From Chthonomonas sp. UBA1950 (GTDB taxonomy: Bacteria > Armatimonadota > Fimbriimonadia > Fimbriimonadales > Fimbriimonadaceae): 64,000 nucleotides of DNA. The stretch's first letter is position 1; every line of letters starts with the position of its first letter. Positions 33,586 to 42,962 of this stretch are shown piece after piece. The stretch spans positions 68,477-132,476 of the forward strand of contig DDEQ01000016.1 in the NCBI GenBank assembly GCA_002336105.1, written 5' to 3'. Below the pieces are notes generated by a model. The model had not been told where the DNA came from. It worked only from the letters and a program-made list of their open reading frames with translations, and ran no database searches. Made by a program: the position numbers and the translations under genes.

Positions 33586-36114
33586 ATGTTGCCGACTCTT
33601 TTGGCAGGTTTGCTTCTCGGACCGCCCAGCTTTGACTTCTACGCTAACGGGCCTTACGAGAGCTTTGTGCCTCGCCCCGAGACTCTTCTTGGCTACCGCG
33701 CCGGAGACCGCCACACGACATTCAGAGACCAAGAGCGGGTCTTTGCTTTAATCTGCGAAAGCGCGAACGCCAAAGTCAGGATGTTTCAGTACGGCAAGAG
33801 CGTCGAAGGTCGTCCACTACGTATTTACGCCATCAGTTCGGCGAAAAATATCAGTCATTTAGCCGAGCACATCGCCAAGCACCAAGAACTCGCTCAGGGA
33901 AAAGGGGATCCCTCCAAAACGATCCCTTTTGTGTGGATCAACGAGTGTATCCATGGTGACGAAACAGCAAGCGCTGAGTCGGCGATGTGGACGTTCTACA
34001 ACTTAGCGGCGGCGAAATCTGGCTCACTTGCGAAAGCATTAGATGACGTAGTTGTCATTTTGAATCCGGTTTACAACCCAGATGGTCATGAGCGTTATGT
34101 TGTCTATTACAACTCTATCGCTACCGGAAGCTCTGCCGCAGGCTCCTTTGAGCAATTCCAGCCAAGCGTGATCTACGGGAGAACCAACCATTATCGGTTT
34201 GACATGAACCGGGATAGGGTTGCGTTTAGCCAAGACGAAACACGGCAAGAATATGCGGAACTCCTTAAATGGAACCCACAGGTTTATATCGACCAGCATG
34301 GTCAGGTTTCGTCGTATTTCTTTCCACCCGAACCGATGTCGGTCAACCCCAATGTTGACCGCGCGCGGAATGCAAAGTGGACCGAATACTTCGGAAGAGA
34401 GACAGGAAAAGCGTTTGATGCTAGTGGCTTTAGCTACTATGTTAAAGATGAGTTTGATCTGTACTATCCCGGCTACCTAGACTCCAGCACCACTCTTACA
34501 GGTGCAATCGGAATGACCCATGAGACGGATGGCGGGCGGGTTATTGCCCAGGAGCGAGGTGACGGAAGCATCCTTACCCTTAAGCGGGGCATCGAAAAAC
34601 ACTTCACTTCCGCGTTAGCCGTGGTGAAGGCAACCGCGCAGCGTAGCACCGAGATTTTGAGTGACTATGCAACCTTTAAAAAGAGAACTGTATCGGGCGA
34701 AAGCGCAGGAAAATTCAAACGCGTTGTCGTTTCAGGTGATCGCCGTGCTCTCGGGCGGTTGAAGTCTCAGCTTTCCTTTGCTGGTATCCAGTCTGACTTC
34801 GCCGCAGGCAATTTCAAAGAAGCAGTTGCGCACGATTATTGGACAGACAAAACAGGCGCGGTGACTTTCCACGAAGGCGACCTTGTGATTGATGTGTCTC
34901 AACCGCAAGGCGCCATGGCAAAGGCACTTCTGGAGCCGATCACGGAATTTGAGCCAGAGTTCAAGAAAGCTCAGATTGAAAAGAAGAAATCCGCACCAGA
35001 GGGCGAAACTTACCCCGGCCCCGATCAGCCTGAGTTTTATGACCTAACGGGTTGGTCTTTGCCCTATGCTCATAACCTTCGGGCTTGGTGGTGCGAATCG
35101 GCCACGCCAATCCAACCGAGCAAACCGAGCCAGATTGACTCTTTCCCCGACAAAACCTCGGTCGGTTTCCTGGTGCCTTACACAGATCAAGAAGATATCC
35201 TGTTTGCCGCAGATGCGCTTTCGAGCGGGCTTAGAGTCCAACTCTCATCAGAGCCGATGAAGCTGGCAGGCAAGAGCTACGACGTCGGTGGGTTCCTCAT
35301 TCTTGCGGACAGGCAAGAGGAGGACTATCTTGACGCTCTCCGCAAAGTCATCCGTAGGCACAAAGTCAATGTGCTTCCGCTTGGGTCTAGCTATCCCGAC
35401 GAAGATCGAACTGGGCCTGGCAGTGGTTCTACGATGCTCTTACGCAAACCAAAGATCGGGGTCGTCATGGGAAGTGGCACAAATCTGGCTGACTGCGGAG
35501 CGATTTGGTACCTCATGGACCGGGTGTTTCAGTTACCGTTTACACCGCTGAGTAGCGACAGCTTAAGCCGAATCAATCTAGACGAATATACATGCCTTGT
35601 CTTTCCTGGTGGGGCGTCTGGTCCAACCGCGAAGCTGAAGGAATGGGTTGGTAACGGCAATGTGCTCGTCGCGCTCGATGGCATCGGTTGGACACTTGGG
35701 TCCACTGGGTTTGTCGACCTAACCGAAGCCGGCGGGAAACCTGCTTCACTCCCAGGAGCACTTTTCCGGGCTGAGATTGATTCAAGGAGTTTCCTCAGTT
35801 TTGGCTATCCTCAAAACGAGAAAGGAAAGGTCGAAATTAGTGTTCCGATACAAGGCAGCCGCTTCTACAAGGCCCGAAAAGAAGGGGGTTCCGTCGTAGC
35901 GCTATCCTCTGATGAAAAATCGAACAAGCTTCTGAGCGGATGGGAATGGCCAGACGATACAGAAAAGAACTTGGCAGGGACGACCTGGTTGCAAGATGCA
36001 CCATACGGTAGGGGACACGCCATCTTGTTCACCCAGGACCCCACTGATCGCGCCATGTGGCCGGGATTGTACAAGCTCCTGCTGAATGCGATGATCCTCG
36101 GAAGTAGCCGATAA
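33586..36114 (+). CDS. secreted M14-type zinc carboxypeptidase
   Basis: 842 aa from ATG 33586. Signal peptide-like start (LPTLLAGLLLGPP). M14 domain: zinc HxxE in NECIHGDETASAES, PVYNPDGHERYV, substrate Arg region FDMNRDRVA, third zinc His in YIDQHGQVSS and catalytic Glu in MTHETDGG. The C-terminal half (about 500-842) contains a class I glutamine-amidotransferase-like fold region (CLVFPGGASGPTAKLKEWV), as in related large M14 proteins. Probably a periplasmic peptidase. Confidence 0.85.
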   Translation: MLPTLLAGLLLGPPSFDFYANGPYESFVPRPETLLGYRAGDRHTTFRDQERVFALICESANAKVRMFQYGKSVEGRPLRIYAISSAKNISHLAEHIAKHQELAQGKGDPSKTIPFVWINECIHGDETASAESAMWTFYNLAAAKSGSLAKALDDVVVILNPVYNPDGHERYVVYYNSIATGSSAAGSFEQFQPSVIYGRTNHYRFDMNRDRVAFSQDETRQEYAELLKWNPQVYIDQHGQVSSYFFPPEPMSVNPNVDRARNAKWTEYFGRETGKAFDASGFSYYVKDEFDLYYPGYLDSSTTLTGAIGMTHETDGGRVIAQERGDGSILTLKRGIEKHFTSALAVVKATAQRSTEILSDYATFKKRTVSGESAGKFKRVVVSGDRRALGRLKSQLSFAGIQSDFAAGNFKEAVAHDYWTDKTGAVTFHEGDLVIDVSQPQGAMAKALLEPITEFEPEFKKAQIEKKKSAPEGETYPGPDQPEFYDLTGWSLPYAHNLRAWWCESATPIQPSKPSQIDSFPDKTSVGFLVPYTDQEDILFAADALSSGLRVQLSSEPMKLAGKSYDVGGFLILADRQEEDYLDALRKVIRRHKVNVLPLGSSYPDEDRTGPGSGSTMLLRKPKIGVVMGSGTNLADCGAIWYLMDRVFQLPFTPLSSDSLSRINLDEYTCLVFPGGASGPTAKLKEWVGNGNVLVALDGIGWTLGSTGFVDLTEAGGKPASLPGALFRAEIDSRSFLSFGYPQNEKGKVEISVPIQGSRFYKARKEGGSVVALSSDEKSNKLLSGWEWPDDTEKNLAGTTWLQDAPYGRGHAILFTQDPTDRAMWPGLYKLLLNAMILGSSR

Positions 36115-36123
36115 TGCCCGGTT

Positions 36124-36166
36124 GGTTGCGGTCTGACGTAATTCAGACTCTGATCTGACCGCAACC
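36124..36166 (+). repeat. 10-bp inverted repeat between peptidase and GNAT genes
   Basis: GGTTGCGGTC (36124-36133) and GACCGCAACC (36157-36166), perfect arms with a 23-nt loop. No T-tract follows, and the -10-like box of the next gene begins 4 nt later, so it may be a terminator remnant or an operator. Confidence 0.4.
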
Positions 36167-36169
36167 GAC

Positions 36170-36175
36170 TATACT
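36170..36175 (+). promoter_or_regulatory. -10-like box TATACT, 6 nt before ATG
   Basis: TATACT ends 6 nt before ATG 36182; no ribosome-binding site. Leaderless pattern. Confidence 0.5.
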
Positions 36176-36181
36176 CTCAGC

Positions 36182-37261
36182 ATGCTTCGGGCAAGTGTCC
36201 TCTCCGGTCCCAGGCTCTTTTCAGAGCTCGAAGGACGTTGGACGGATCTTGTTCAGCACAGCCCTTCTGCAACACCATTCCAAACGCCAGAGTTTCAGAG
36301 TCTCTGGTTCAAGCATTACGGTAGAGGACGACGGACCGACGCTGTTTTGGTTGAGGATGGTCGAGATCTGGTTGGTTTGATGACCTTTGCGACTTATTCT
36401 GGTGCTTGGAAGACCTTACGTCCACTGGGCATGGGCCCATCTGACTATCTCCATCCCGTCGCCCGCGCCGGATACGAAGACCATGTCGCCGAGATCGTGG
36501 CGGAACAAGCCCTCAGCTCAAAGGGAATAGACCTGGTCGATCTGCATCAGGTGCGCGAAACTCAACCGCTCGTCGAGCACTTTGATGCAAAAGAGGAAGT
36601 ATTTGAAGAGGCTCGATGTTTGGTTCTGGACCTTCCGCCAACCTACGACGCTTACCTTTCCATGCTCGGTAAAAGCCTTCGCTACGATGTTCGCAGTCTT
36701 GACAAGAAGTACAACGGCGAGAAGGGATTTGTCGAACGAACGACTCCAGAAAACGTAACTCAACATATGGCCGCGTTTCTGGACTTGCATTCAAAGCGCT
36801 GGAAATCGCGTGGGCAATGGTGGGGTGGCGCATTTGTCGGGCCTGCCACCCGCTTCCATCAGGAGTGGGCTTCAACCGCTGTCAACAAGGGCTGGCTTCG
36901 AATGAGCCATCTCATCGTTGAAGGTCGATCCGTCGGCGCAATCTACGGCATGGGGTTTGGAAGGGTCACCTACTTCTATCAATCGGGCTTCGATCCTGAG
37001 TTTAAAGCGGCCTCACCAGGAACCGTCTTGGTGGCAAGCACTATCCGAGACGCTATCCAGGAAGGCAAATCGGCGTTCGATTTTATGCGAGGAGCTGAGC
37101 CGTATAAAAAAAGGTGGAAGCCTCAGCACGAATTTTGCAACCTACGCCTACTAAAAGCCATAACACCTATGCAAGGTCGTCTCGGACAAGCTTGGAACCT
37201 CAAAGCTAGTGATGTGGAAGTGCGGGTTCGTGCACGACTAGAGGGTAAGAGCTTACGTTGA
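36182..37261 (+). CDS. FemAB/CelD-like GNAT-fold acyltransferase
   Basis: 359 aa. Two-lobed GNAT protein of the BioF2/CelD type: FQTPEFQSLWFKHYGRG, LVGLMTFATYSG, then YLSMLGKSLRYDVRSLDKKY, AIYGMGFGRVTYFYQSGFDP, SAFDFMRGAEPYKKRWKP. Such enzymes occur in cellulose and exopolysaccharide clusters. Followed after 21 nt by a GT2 gene on the same strand, which supports a surface-glycan role. Confidence 0.8.
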   Translation: MLRASVLSGPRLFSELEGRWTDLVQHSPSATPFQTPEFQSLWFKHYGRGRRTDAVLVEDGRDLVGLMTFATYSGAWKTLRPLGMGPSDYLHPVARAGYEDHVAEIVAEQALSSKGIDLVDLHQVRETQPLVEHFDAKEEVFEEARCLVLDLPPTYDAYLSMLGKSLRYDVRSLDKKYNGEKGFVERTTPENVTQHMAAFLDLHSKRWKSRGQWWGGAFVGPATRFHQEWASTAVNKGWLRMSHLIVEGRSVGAIYGMGFGRVTYFYQSGFDPEFKAASPGTVLVASTIRDAIQEGKSAFDFMRGAEPYKKRWKPQHEFCNLRLLKAITPMQGRLGQAWNLKASDVEVRVRARLEGKSLR

Positions 37262-37282
37262 CAGGTAGCCTTATAGAGATCA

Positions 37283-38002
37283 ATGGGTGATGTAACCGGA
37301 CCAAAGGTGGCTGTGATCATTCCCGCTTTCAATGAGGAAGCGAGAATAGGCACCGTGCTACGTGCGGTGACCGCAGCGAAATTCGCCCATGAAGTGATTG
37401 TCGTCAGTGACGGCAGTTCAGACCGAACGGCCGAGGTTTCTCGGACATTTGAAGGTGTTCAGGTAATAGACCTAGCAAAGAACGTCGGCAAAGGCGGAGC
37501 AATGCTTGCAGGCGTTCAAGCAACAAAAGCCACCATTCTTGCTTTCGTTGACGCTGATCTGAGCGGTCTCATGCCAGCTCACGTTGACCGAATCATCTTG
37601 CCACTTCTAGTCGATGACTGCGAAATGAGCGTTGGCGTCTTTCGTGGCGGCAAGAAATGGAGCGATGCGGCGCATAAAGTATCGCCCTTCCTGAGCGGCC
37701 AACGCGCCATGAAGCGTGCGCTCTTCGAGACTGTGCCCGATATTGGTGAGTTAAGGCTGGGCGTTGAAATGGCAATTACCCAAGCTGCACGAAGAAAGAA
37801 GGCTCGAGTGCTCAAGGTTGTTCTTCGGGGAGTAAGTAATTGTCACAAAGAGCAGAAATTGGGCCTAATGAAAGGTCTTGCTGCCCGTACTAAGATGTAT
37901 CGTGAAATAAGCGCAGCGATGGTGAAAAATCGAAAGCGGAGACGACCTCGGAGCCAATCTAAATGGAGTCCTTGGGATGACGGGCCGCCACCTCGCTTCT
38001 AA
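37283..38002 (+). CDS. glycosyltransferase family 2 protein
   Basis: 239 aa, GT-A fold: VAVIIPAFNEEARIGTVL, VIVVSDGSSDRTAEV, NVGKGGAMLAGVQ and FVDADLSGL (DxD-like metal site). Similar to dolichol/undecaprenyl-phosphate mannosyltransferase-type enzymes but with a basic C-terminal tail (KNRKRRRPRS) and no membrane helix. Start ATG 37283 with a TATAGA box 5 nt upstream. Confidence 0.85.
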   Translation: MGDVTGPKVAVIIPAFNEEARIGTVLRAVTAAKFAHEVIVVSDGSSDRTAEVSRTFEGVQVIDLAKNVGKGGAMLAGVQATKATILAFVDADLSGLMPAHVDRIILPLLVDDCEMSVGVFRGGKKWSDAAHKVSPFLSGQRAMKRALFETVPDIGELRLGVEMAITQAARRKKARVLKVVLRGVSNCHKEQKLGLMKGLAARTKMYREISAAMVKNRKRRRPRSQSKWSPWDDGPPPRF

Positions 38003-38014
38003 AGCAGGTCTCGA

Positions 38015-38359
38015 ATGCAGCTTGAGCCACAAAAACCACTCCCACCGATGCCCGCCTCCGGGCTCTTAATCATCGGCACGGTCAGCTTGATCCTCGGGAT
38101 CATCTCTGAAGTCATTTTTAGCCCGGTTACTCCGGCAATCGACAACCTTGGTCCACTCATTCTGTGCATCGGTATTGGCGCGCTCTCGGGGATTCTGTTT
38201 CAGAAAAAGCAGATCATCGGGATCATCGCAGTTATCTTAAGCGGGATCTTTGGCTTGATTACGGTGATTTTGCATGCCATGAGCTTGTTGCCTGTCTTCC
38301 TTGTGTGCGGAATGTTCTTCTACGCCCGGGCTGGAATGATCGTCGCCAGTGAAATGTAA
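38015..38359 (+). CDS. small integral membrane protein
   Basis: 114 aa with a Pro-rich N-terminus (PQKPLPPMPASG) and four hydrophobic helices (about 17-36, 46-60, 65-85, 89-106). Not recognised. Starts 12 nt after the GT2 gene and probably shares its transcript. Confidence 0.6.
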   Translation: MQLEPQKPLPPMPASGLLIIGTVSLILGIISEVIFSPVTPAIDNLGPLILCIGIGALSGILFQKKQIIGIIAVILSGIFGLITVILHAMSLLPVFLVCGMFFYARAGMIVASEM

Positions 38360-38427
38360 ACCATTTTTGGTTCGAAACACACTACTGATGCAACCGAATG
38401 GCGGGTAGGCCGTATGCTATTACCGAA

Positions 38428-38889
38428 ATGATCAAGAATTTGCTTCTCGTGATTTGTGCAGCTCTGCTTCTGGTTGGGTGCGCAAGCAAGGAATCCAAGA
38501 TTATCGGTAAGTGGAAAGGCTCCGTTGAAATTCCAGAGAGTCAGAAGAAAGACCCCATGGCTGCAATGGCAGCAAGCATGATGTCAAATGTTTCGCTTGA
38601 ATTGAAAGAGGACAAGACTTATGCGATGAGCATGGTCTTCCCGCTAGAAGGTACATGGGCGCTTGAGGGAGACACCCTAAAGCTGACGACTACCAAAGCA
38701 ATGGGTATGTCGATGGATGACATCAAGTCCAAAGTCGCGGCAAGCGGAACCAAGGAGCAACAAGCACAACTCGAGAAGAATGGCGGAAAGCCAATGATCC
38801 TCAAGTTGTCTGACGATGGCAAGACCCTTGTCGCTCAAGCAGAATCCGGAAAGACCGGAGGCATTACCTTTACAAAAGAAGAGAAATAG
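38428..38889 (+). CDS. lipoprotein, lipocalin-like
   Basis: 153 aa from ATG 38428. Signal peptide MIKNLLLVICAALLLVGC with lipobox LVGC. The mature part (IIGKWKGSVEIP ... SLELKEDKTYAMSM ... GTWALEGDTLKLTT ... LKLSDDGKTLVAQ) looks like a small beta-barrel, as in lipocalin-like/META-type lipoproteins. Similar in plan to the exported protein at 46 kb. Followed by a bidirectional terminator. Confidence 0.7.
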   Translation: MIKNLLLVICAALLLVGCASKESKIIGKWKGSVEIPESQKKDPMAAMAASMMSNVSLELKEDKTYAMSMVFPLEGTWALEGDTLKLTTTKAMGMSMDDIKSKVAASGTKEQQAQLEKNGGKPMILKLSDDGKTLVAQAESGKTGGITFTKEEK

Positions 38890-38902
38890 ACTATCGAACT
38901 TA

Positions 38903-38935
38903 AAAGGGGCTGCCTCGAAGGAGACAGCCCCTTTC
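38903..38935. terminator. bidirectional intrinsic terminator
   Basis: Arms AAAGGGGCTG and CAGCCCCTTT with an inner partly paired CCTC gaag GAGA loop. Lies between the lipoprotein gene and convergent pgk. Confidence 0.75.
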
Positions 38936-38940
38936 CTTAT

Positions 38941-40116
38941 TTACTTGTTTTGAAGAGCAGCGATTCCTGGCAGTTCCTTTCCTTCAAGGAACTCAAGGCT
39001 TGCGCCTCCACCAGTGCTGACGTGGGTGACCTTATCGCTAAGGTTGTATTTCTCGATTGCAGCGGCAGAATCTCCGCCACCAACGATAGAAACAGCATCG
39101 CTCTCGGCTAAGGCGTTGGCGACGGCAATCGTACCGTTCGCAAACGGGGTCATTTCGAACACGCCCATCGGACCGTTCCAAAGCGCGGTTCCTGCGGTCT
39201 TGACAGCCTCGGCAAAGATCTTTGCGGTTTCGGTACCGATATCCGCACCCATCTTTTCAGCAGGGATCTCGCTAGACTTGACGACTTGTGTTTCGGCAGT
39301 CTCGCTAAGCTCAGTAGCCACAACCGTATCGACTGGAATTAGGATCTTGTCGCCCTGCTCAGCCAATAGCTTCTTGGCATAATCCACTCGCTCAGCATCC
39401 AAAAGCGATTTGCCGATTTCGTATCCTTGGGCTTTAAGGAATGTGTAAGCCATTCCGCCGCCGATGATGAGTTTGTCGACCTTCGGAAGAAGCGTGTCGA
39501 TCACGCCAATCTTGTCCTTCACCTTGCTTCCACCAAGAATCGCAACGAACGGTCGCTTTGGATTCTCAACGGCTTGGCCTAAGAACTGCAATTCCTTCTC
39601 GATGAGGAATCCAGCATAGCCTGGAAGAATGTGTGCGACACCTTCGGTAGAAGCGTGGGCACGATGCGCAGTTCCAAACGCATCGTTGACATAAAGCTCA
39701 GCCACTGACGCGAGTTGCTTGGCAAACTCAGGATCGTTCTTTTCTTCCTCAGGGTGGAATCGAACGTTCTCAAGAAGCAGAACATCGCCCGGCTTTGCCG
39801 CGCTTACGGCAGAAGTAACTTCTGGCCCAACACAGTCGGGAAGAAGCGGAACGTTCTTTCCGAGGAGTTCGGTGAGTCGAGCCGCAACCGGAGCCAGCGT
39901 GAATTCAGGTGTGACTCCCTTGGGTCTGCCGAGGTGGCTCGCCAAAATGACAATCGCTCCCTGACTGATAAGCAGTTTGATAGTAGGAAGCGCCTCGGTG
40001 ATGCGCCGATCATCGGTGATCTGGCCTCCTTCGAGGGGCACATTGAAGTCACAGCGAACTAAGACACACTTGCCGCTGGCGTCGATATCTCGAACGGTTT
40101 TCTTGTTTAGGGCCAT
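38941..40116 (-). CDS. pgk: phosphoglycerate kinase
   Basis: Makes ATP and 3-phosphoglycerate from 1,3-bisphosphoglycerate in glycolysis. 391 aa, usual length: VLVRCDFNVPLEGGQITDDR, LASHLGRPKG, NVRFHPEEE, ILGGSKVKDKIGVID, WNGPMGVFE and the C-terminal STGGGASLEFLEG. Minus-strand ATG with TAACCT exactly 6 nt upstream. Monocistronic. Confidence 0.96.
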   Translation of the reverse strand: MALNKKTVRDIDASGKCVLVRCDFNVPLEGGQITDDRRITEALPTIKLLISQGAIVILASHLGRPKGVTPEFTLAPVAARLTELLGKNVPLLPDCVGPEVTSAVSAAKPGDVLLLENVRFHPEEEKNDPEFAKQLASVAELYVNDAFGTAHRAHASTEGVAHILPGYAGFLIEKELQFLGQAVENPKRPFVAILGGSKVKDKIGVIDTLLPKVDKLIIGGGMAYTFLKAQGYEIGKSLLDAERVDYAKKLLAEQGDKILIPVDTVVATELSETAETQVVKSSEIPAEKMGADIGTETAKIFAEAVKTAGTALWNGPMGVFEMTPFANGTIAVANALAESDAVSIVGGGDSAAAIEKYNLSDKVTHVSTGGGASLEFLEGKELPGIAALQNK

Positions 40117-40122
40117 GCTTGC

Positions 40123-40128
40123 AGGTTA
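40123..40128 (-). promoter_or_regulatory. -10-like box TAACCT, 6 nt before ATG
   Basis: On the minus strand TAACCT ends 6 nt before the pgk ATG (40116). Shows that even a central glycolytic gene uses the leaderless arrangement. Confidence 0.5.
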
Positions 40129-40179
40129 CCTTTCGCCGTGTTATGACGACGTTAGCGAAAGATGGCAAGGCTATCGCAA

Positions 40180-41103
40180 TTACACACCCTGACGCCGACG
40201 CGAAATCTTGCCAGCAACGAATCCCGTTGTTAATAAGATAAGAGCACCGACTGTCAACCATATCCACAGTGGATTGATCCTACTGTCTTGATCGAATTGG
40301 TGATTTACTACGAGATGACCGTTCTTTTGAATTAAGTGCTTTCCATTGATATGATCTTCGACGAGAGTTCGCTCACGCCATTTGATCTCGAAGGCGTCTT
40401 TGTCAGTCTTATTCTTCACGTTCTGCAATTGGTAGGTGGTGAGATTGATTCGGCTCCCTCCGAACCCAAAGGTCTCTCTCTCAACCTTTTGAGGAATCTT
40501 GCCGCCCGTGGCAAGTGTCATCCATCCGCCGATACGCACATCTCCAACGCGGGTCCCCTGACGAAACTGTTGCACACGATACACATTCGCCTGAGCGTCT
40601 AAAGAAAGACTATACGTCGTTGGACCGCTTTCAAACAGCACCTGATTGTTAAGTTCTTCATATGAACTCGCCCCTCGGATCAGGTCTGATAACCAACGCC
40701 CATTTACCTGCAGATGGGACAATGAAGGATTATATTGAAGAGCAGCATGGTTGACTAACGAAATCTCTCCCTGCTGCCCCATCCGATAACCACCATGCTC
40801 GACGGTGTACTTGTTATCTGACCAGACGGCCCTTTGGCTAACTGCACCAAATTCAGTCTTGCCGCTGCTAAAGAAGTCCTGGCACTTCCAATAGCACTTT
40901 CCGTCCTTGTAGCCAACCTCGATGGTGCGTTCACCGTCTTCCTTGCCCCAGGACAATGTCACCCGATCAGTAGCAGGCTTTTGCCCTCGCTCAGGAACTA
41001 CCCCGGTAGTGACAGTTTCCTTGTACGTGGCGACAAATTCGCCCTGTGCCGAACGGGCAGCGTCAATCTTGCCCGCAAGCTCACTCTTTGTCAGGAAGGG
41101 CAC
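40180..41103 (-). CDS. membrane-anchored hypothetical protein, LolA-like beta-rich domain
   Basis: 307 aa taking the GTG at 41103, which overlaps the upstream stop as TAGTG (a GTG at 41112 is the alternative). The body (about 10-250) is beta-rich (GEFVATYKETVTTG, RVTLSWGKEDGERTIEVGYK, VYRVQQFRQGTRVGDVRI), loosely like LolA/lipoprotein-sorting folds. One helix near the end (PLWIWLTVGALILLTTGFVA) is followed by KISRRRQ, so it is probably tail-anchored with the body outside. No signal peptide is obvious. Function unknown; coupled to the cysteine-rich secreted protein. Confidence 0.55.
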   Translation of the reverse strand: MPFLTKSELAGKIDAARSAQGEFVATYKETVTTGVVPERGQKPATDRVTLSWGKEDGERTIEVGYKDGKCYWKCQDFFSSGKTEFGAVSQRAVWSDNKYTVEHGGYRMGQQGEISLVNHAALQYNPSLSHLQVNGRWLSDLIRGASSYEELNNQVLFESGPTTYSLSLDAQANVYRVQQFRQGTRVGDVRIGGWMTLATGGKIPQKVERETFGFGGSRINLTTYQLQNVKNKTDKDAFEIKWRERTLVEDHINGKHLIQKNGHLVVNHQFDQDSRINPLWIWLTVGALILLTTGFVAGKISRRRQGV

Positions 41104-41447
41104 TAGCCACACCCGTCAACGTAATCAATCGTCCTGCTTGACACTTCACTTGTACATGAAGAAAGCCACCCAAAATATTCAGACATATGACACGGTCTAT
41201 GGTACTGGTCACACGACCCTGACCCATCGAACGTAGCAACACAGCCTACCCCGCAAGGAAAGTATGTGTCCCTGTACACATTGCCAATCATTGATGTAAC
41301 ACAGCCATCTGCACCAAAACATTGGTTCCCTACACACACTTGACCAATATAACAACCTGGTTCAGTAGTCACAGGCACAGTCCCATTCGGCCTAATAATA
41401 GCCGCGATACATGCTAACGCAATGACTATTAAGACTATTCGTTTCAT
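41103..41447 (-). CDS. small cysteine-rich exported protein
   Basis: 114 aa. N-terminal hydrophobic segment MKRIVLIVIALACIAAII, then a mature part with about eleven Cys in short spacings (GCYIGQVCVGNQCFGADGC, FPCGVGC, SCDQYHRPC, SSC, DGC), suggesting a disulfide-stabilised secreted protein. No family recognised. Its DNA is more AT-rich upstream than neighbours. Stop overlaps the next gene's start (TAGTG), so the two products probably work together. Confidence 0.6.
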   Translation of the reverse strand: MKRIVLIVIALACIAAIIRPNGTVPVTTEPGCYIGQVCVGNQCFGADGCVTSMIGNVYRDTYFPCGVGCVATFDGSGSCDQYHRPCHMSEYFGWLSSCTSEVSSRTIDYVDGCG

Positions 41448-41699
41448 ACCAGTAACATCATATACGAATTTCTGAAACCTATTTTAAAAAAGCATTAGTT
41501 TTTATCGTCTATTTTCCACTAAAGTCTATGACTCTTCTCGCATTTTCCCAACCTAAAGCCAAATATAGATATCCACCTCTGTTTAGGTAGTGCCGTTGAC
41601 GAAAAGGAATATGCGCTAGTCCACTTGCCCGGCATTCCTAACAAGAATTTCTTGGCGAATGACGAGTGAAGCCGATCAATGTGCTGGTAAAACCTAGGT
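41448..41699. other. AT-rich intergenic region
   Basis: 252 nt between the divergent cysteine-rich gene and rhaA, clearly more AT-rich than the rest (runs of A and T near 41480-41520). It must hold both promoters. TAAAAC ends 6 nt before the rhaA ATG at 41700. A 67-codon minus-strand frame here is judged spurious. Confidence 0.5.
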
Positions 41700-42941
41700 A
41701 TGAACATGTTCGAGACGGCCAAAGCTGTCTACTCGGACTGGGGCATTGACGTCGATGCCGCAATCTCGCAAGCCCTTCAGACTCCAATATCGATTCATTG
41801 CTGGCTAGTCGACGACGTAACCGGGTTTGAGGTCCACGAAGGGACCGTCGATTCGGGCGGCATCATGGCTACCGGCAACTACCCTGGGAAGGCTCGAAAC
41901 ATCGATGAGGCTCGGGCAGACTATAAGCAGGTGCTGGCACTCGTTCCGGGAACGCACCGGCTCAACCTTCATGCCATCTACGCCGACACGCATGGCAAAG
42001 CCGTAGCGCGTGACGAACAAACAGTTGATCACTATCAGAGCTGGATTGACTGGTCAAAATCGGTTGGCCTTAAGCTCGATTTCAATCCGACTTATTTTGC
42101 TCATCCGATGGCTTCCAGCGGGTTTACGCTTTCGAGCGCGGATAAGGATGTTCGTGAATTCTGGATTCGTCACGGTCGGAACTCTAGGCAAATTGCCCAT
42201 GAAATCGGGCTGAGACAAGGTAGCCCCTGTGTCAACAACCACTGGATCCCTGATGGCTGCAAGGATCACCCTGCTGACCGTTGGTCGCCACGAAAGCGAT
42301 TGGTCGAGTCTTTGAATGAGGTTTTGAAAGACGAACTACCGGAGTGCGTGGACGCCGTCGAAAGCAAGCTTTTTGGCCTTGGGAGCGAAGACTTTGTCGT
42401 CGGAAGCTATGAGTTCTACAACAGCTACGCGCTTACAAATAAAAAGCTACTTTGTCTAGATATGGGGCACTTTCATCCCACCGAGAGCATCGCCGATAAG
42501 GTTTCTTCTTTACTTCAATTTCATGACCGCCTGTTGTTGCACACAAGCCGTCCGATGCGGTGGGATAGCGACCACGTCGTGATGTTTAACGATGACTTGC
42601 GGGCTGTCTTCGTTGAATTTGCACGCGGAAAAGCACTCAACCGAGCTATCGTCGCCCTCGATTTCTTCGACGCCAGTATCAACCGAATCGCCGCTTATGT
42701 CATTGGCATTCGGGCAACCAGAAAAGCTCTTCTTTCGGCTTTGCTCGACCCTTCGACCGAGTTGGCGAAACTGGAAAGCGAAGGCAAGCTTGCTCAGAAG
42801 CTTGCCTTAATCGAGGAGGCCAAAACCCTCCCGTTCGGAGCGATTTGGGACGAGCTTTGCACAAGGGCAGATGTACCGGTCGGACGGACCTGGATTAGCG
42901 ATGTCGAATCGTATGAACAGCGCGTCTTGACCGCTCGCTAA
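41700..42941 (+). CDS. rhaA: L-rhamnose isomerase
   Basis: Interconverts L-rhamnose and L-rhamnulose, a metal-dependent TIM-barrel enzyme. 413 aa, usual length. Motifs: HCWLVDDVTGFE, GTHRLNLHAIYAD, LDFNPTYFAHP, NNHWIPDGCKDHPADRWSPR (metal-site His/Asp), LLCLDMGHFHPTESIADK. Start at ATG 41700 (or 41706). No rhamnulose kinase or aldolase adjoins; the class II aldolase at 20 kb is a candidate partner. Confidence 0.93.
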   Translation: MNMFETAKAVYSDWGIDVDAAISQALQTPISIHCWLVDDVTGFEVHEGTVDSGGIMATGNYPGKARNIDEARADYKQVLALVPGTHRLNLHAIYADTHGKAVARDEQTVDHYQSWIDWSKSVGLKLDFNPTYFAHPMASSGFTLSSADKDVREFWIRHGRNSRQIAHEIGLRQGSPCVNNHWIPDGCKDHPADRWSPRKRLVESLNEVLKDELPECVDAVESKLFGLGSEDFVVGSYEFYNSYALTNKKLLCLDMGHFHPTESIADKVSSLLQFHDRLLLHTSRPMRWDSDHVVMFNDDLRAVFVEFARGKALNRAIVALDFFDASINRIAAYVIGIRATRKALLSALLDPSTELAKLESEGKLAQKLALIEEAKTLPFGAIWDELCTRADVPVGRTWISDVESYEQRVLTAR

Positions 42942-42962
42942 CAACCAGATCGACGCGGTGCG

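Noticed and set aside
41519..41722. 67-codon minus-strand frame upstream of rhaA
   Set aside because: Covers the divergent promoter region, lacks a ribosome-binding site or TANNNT box and resembles no family.
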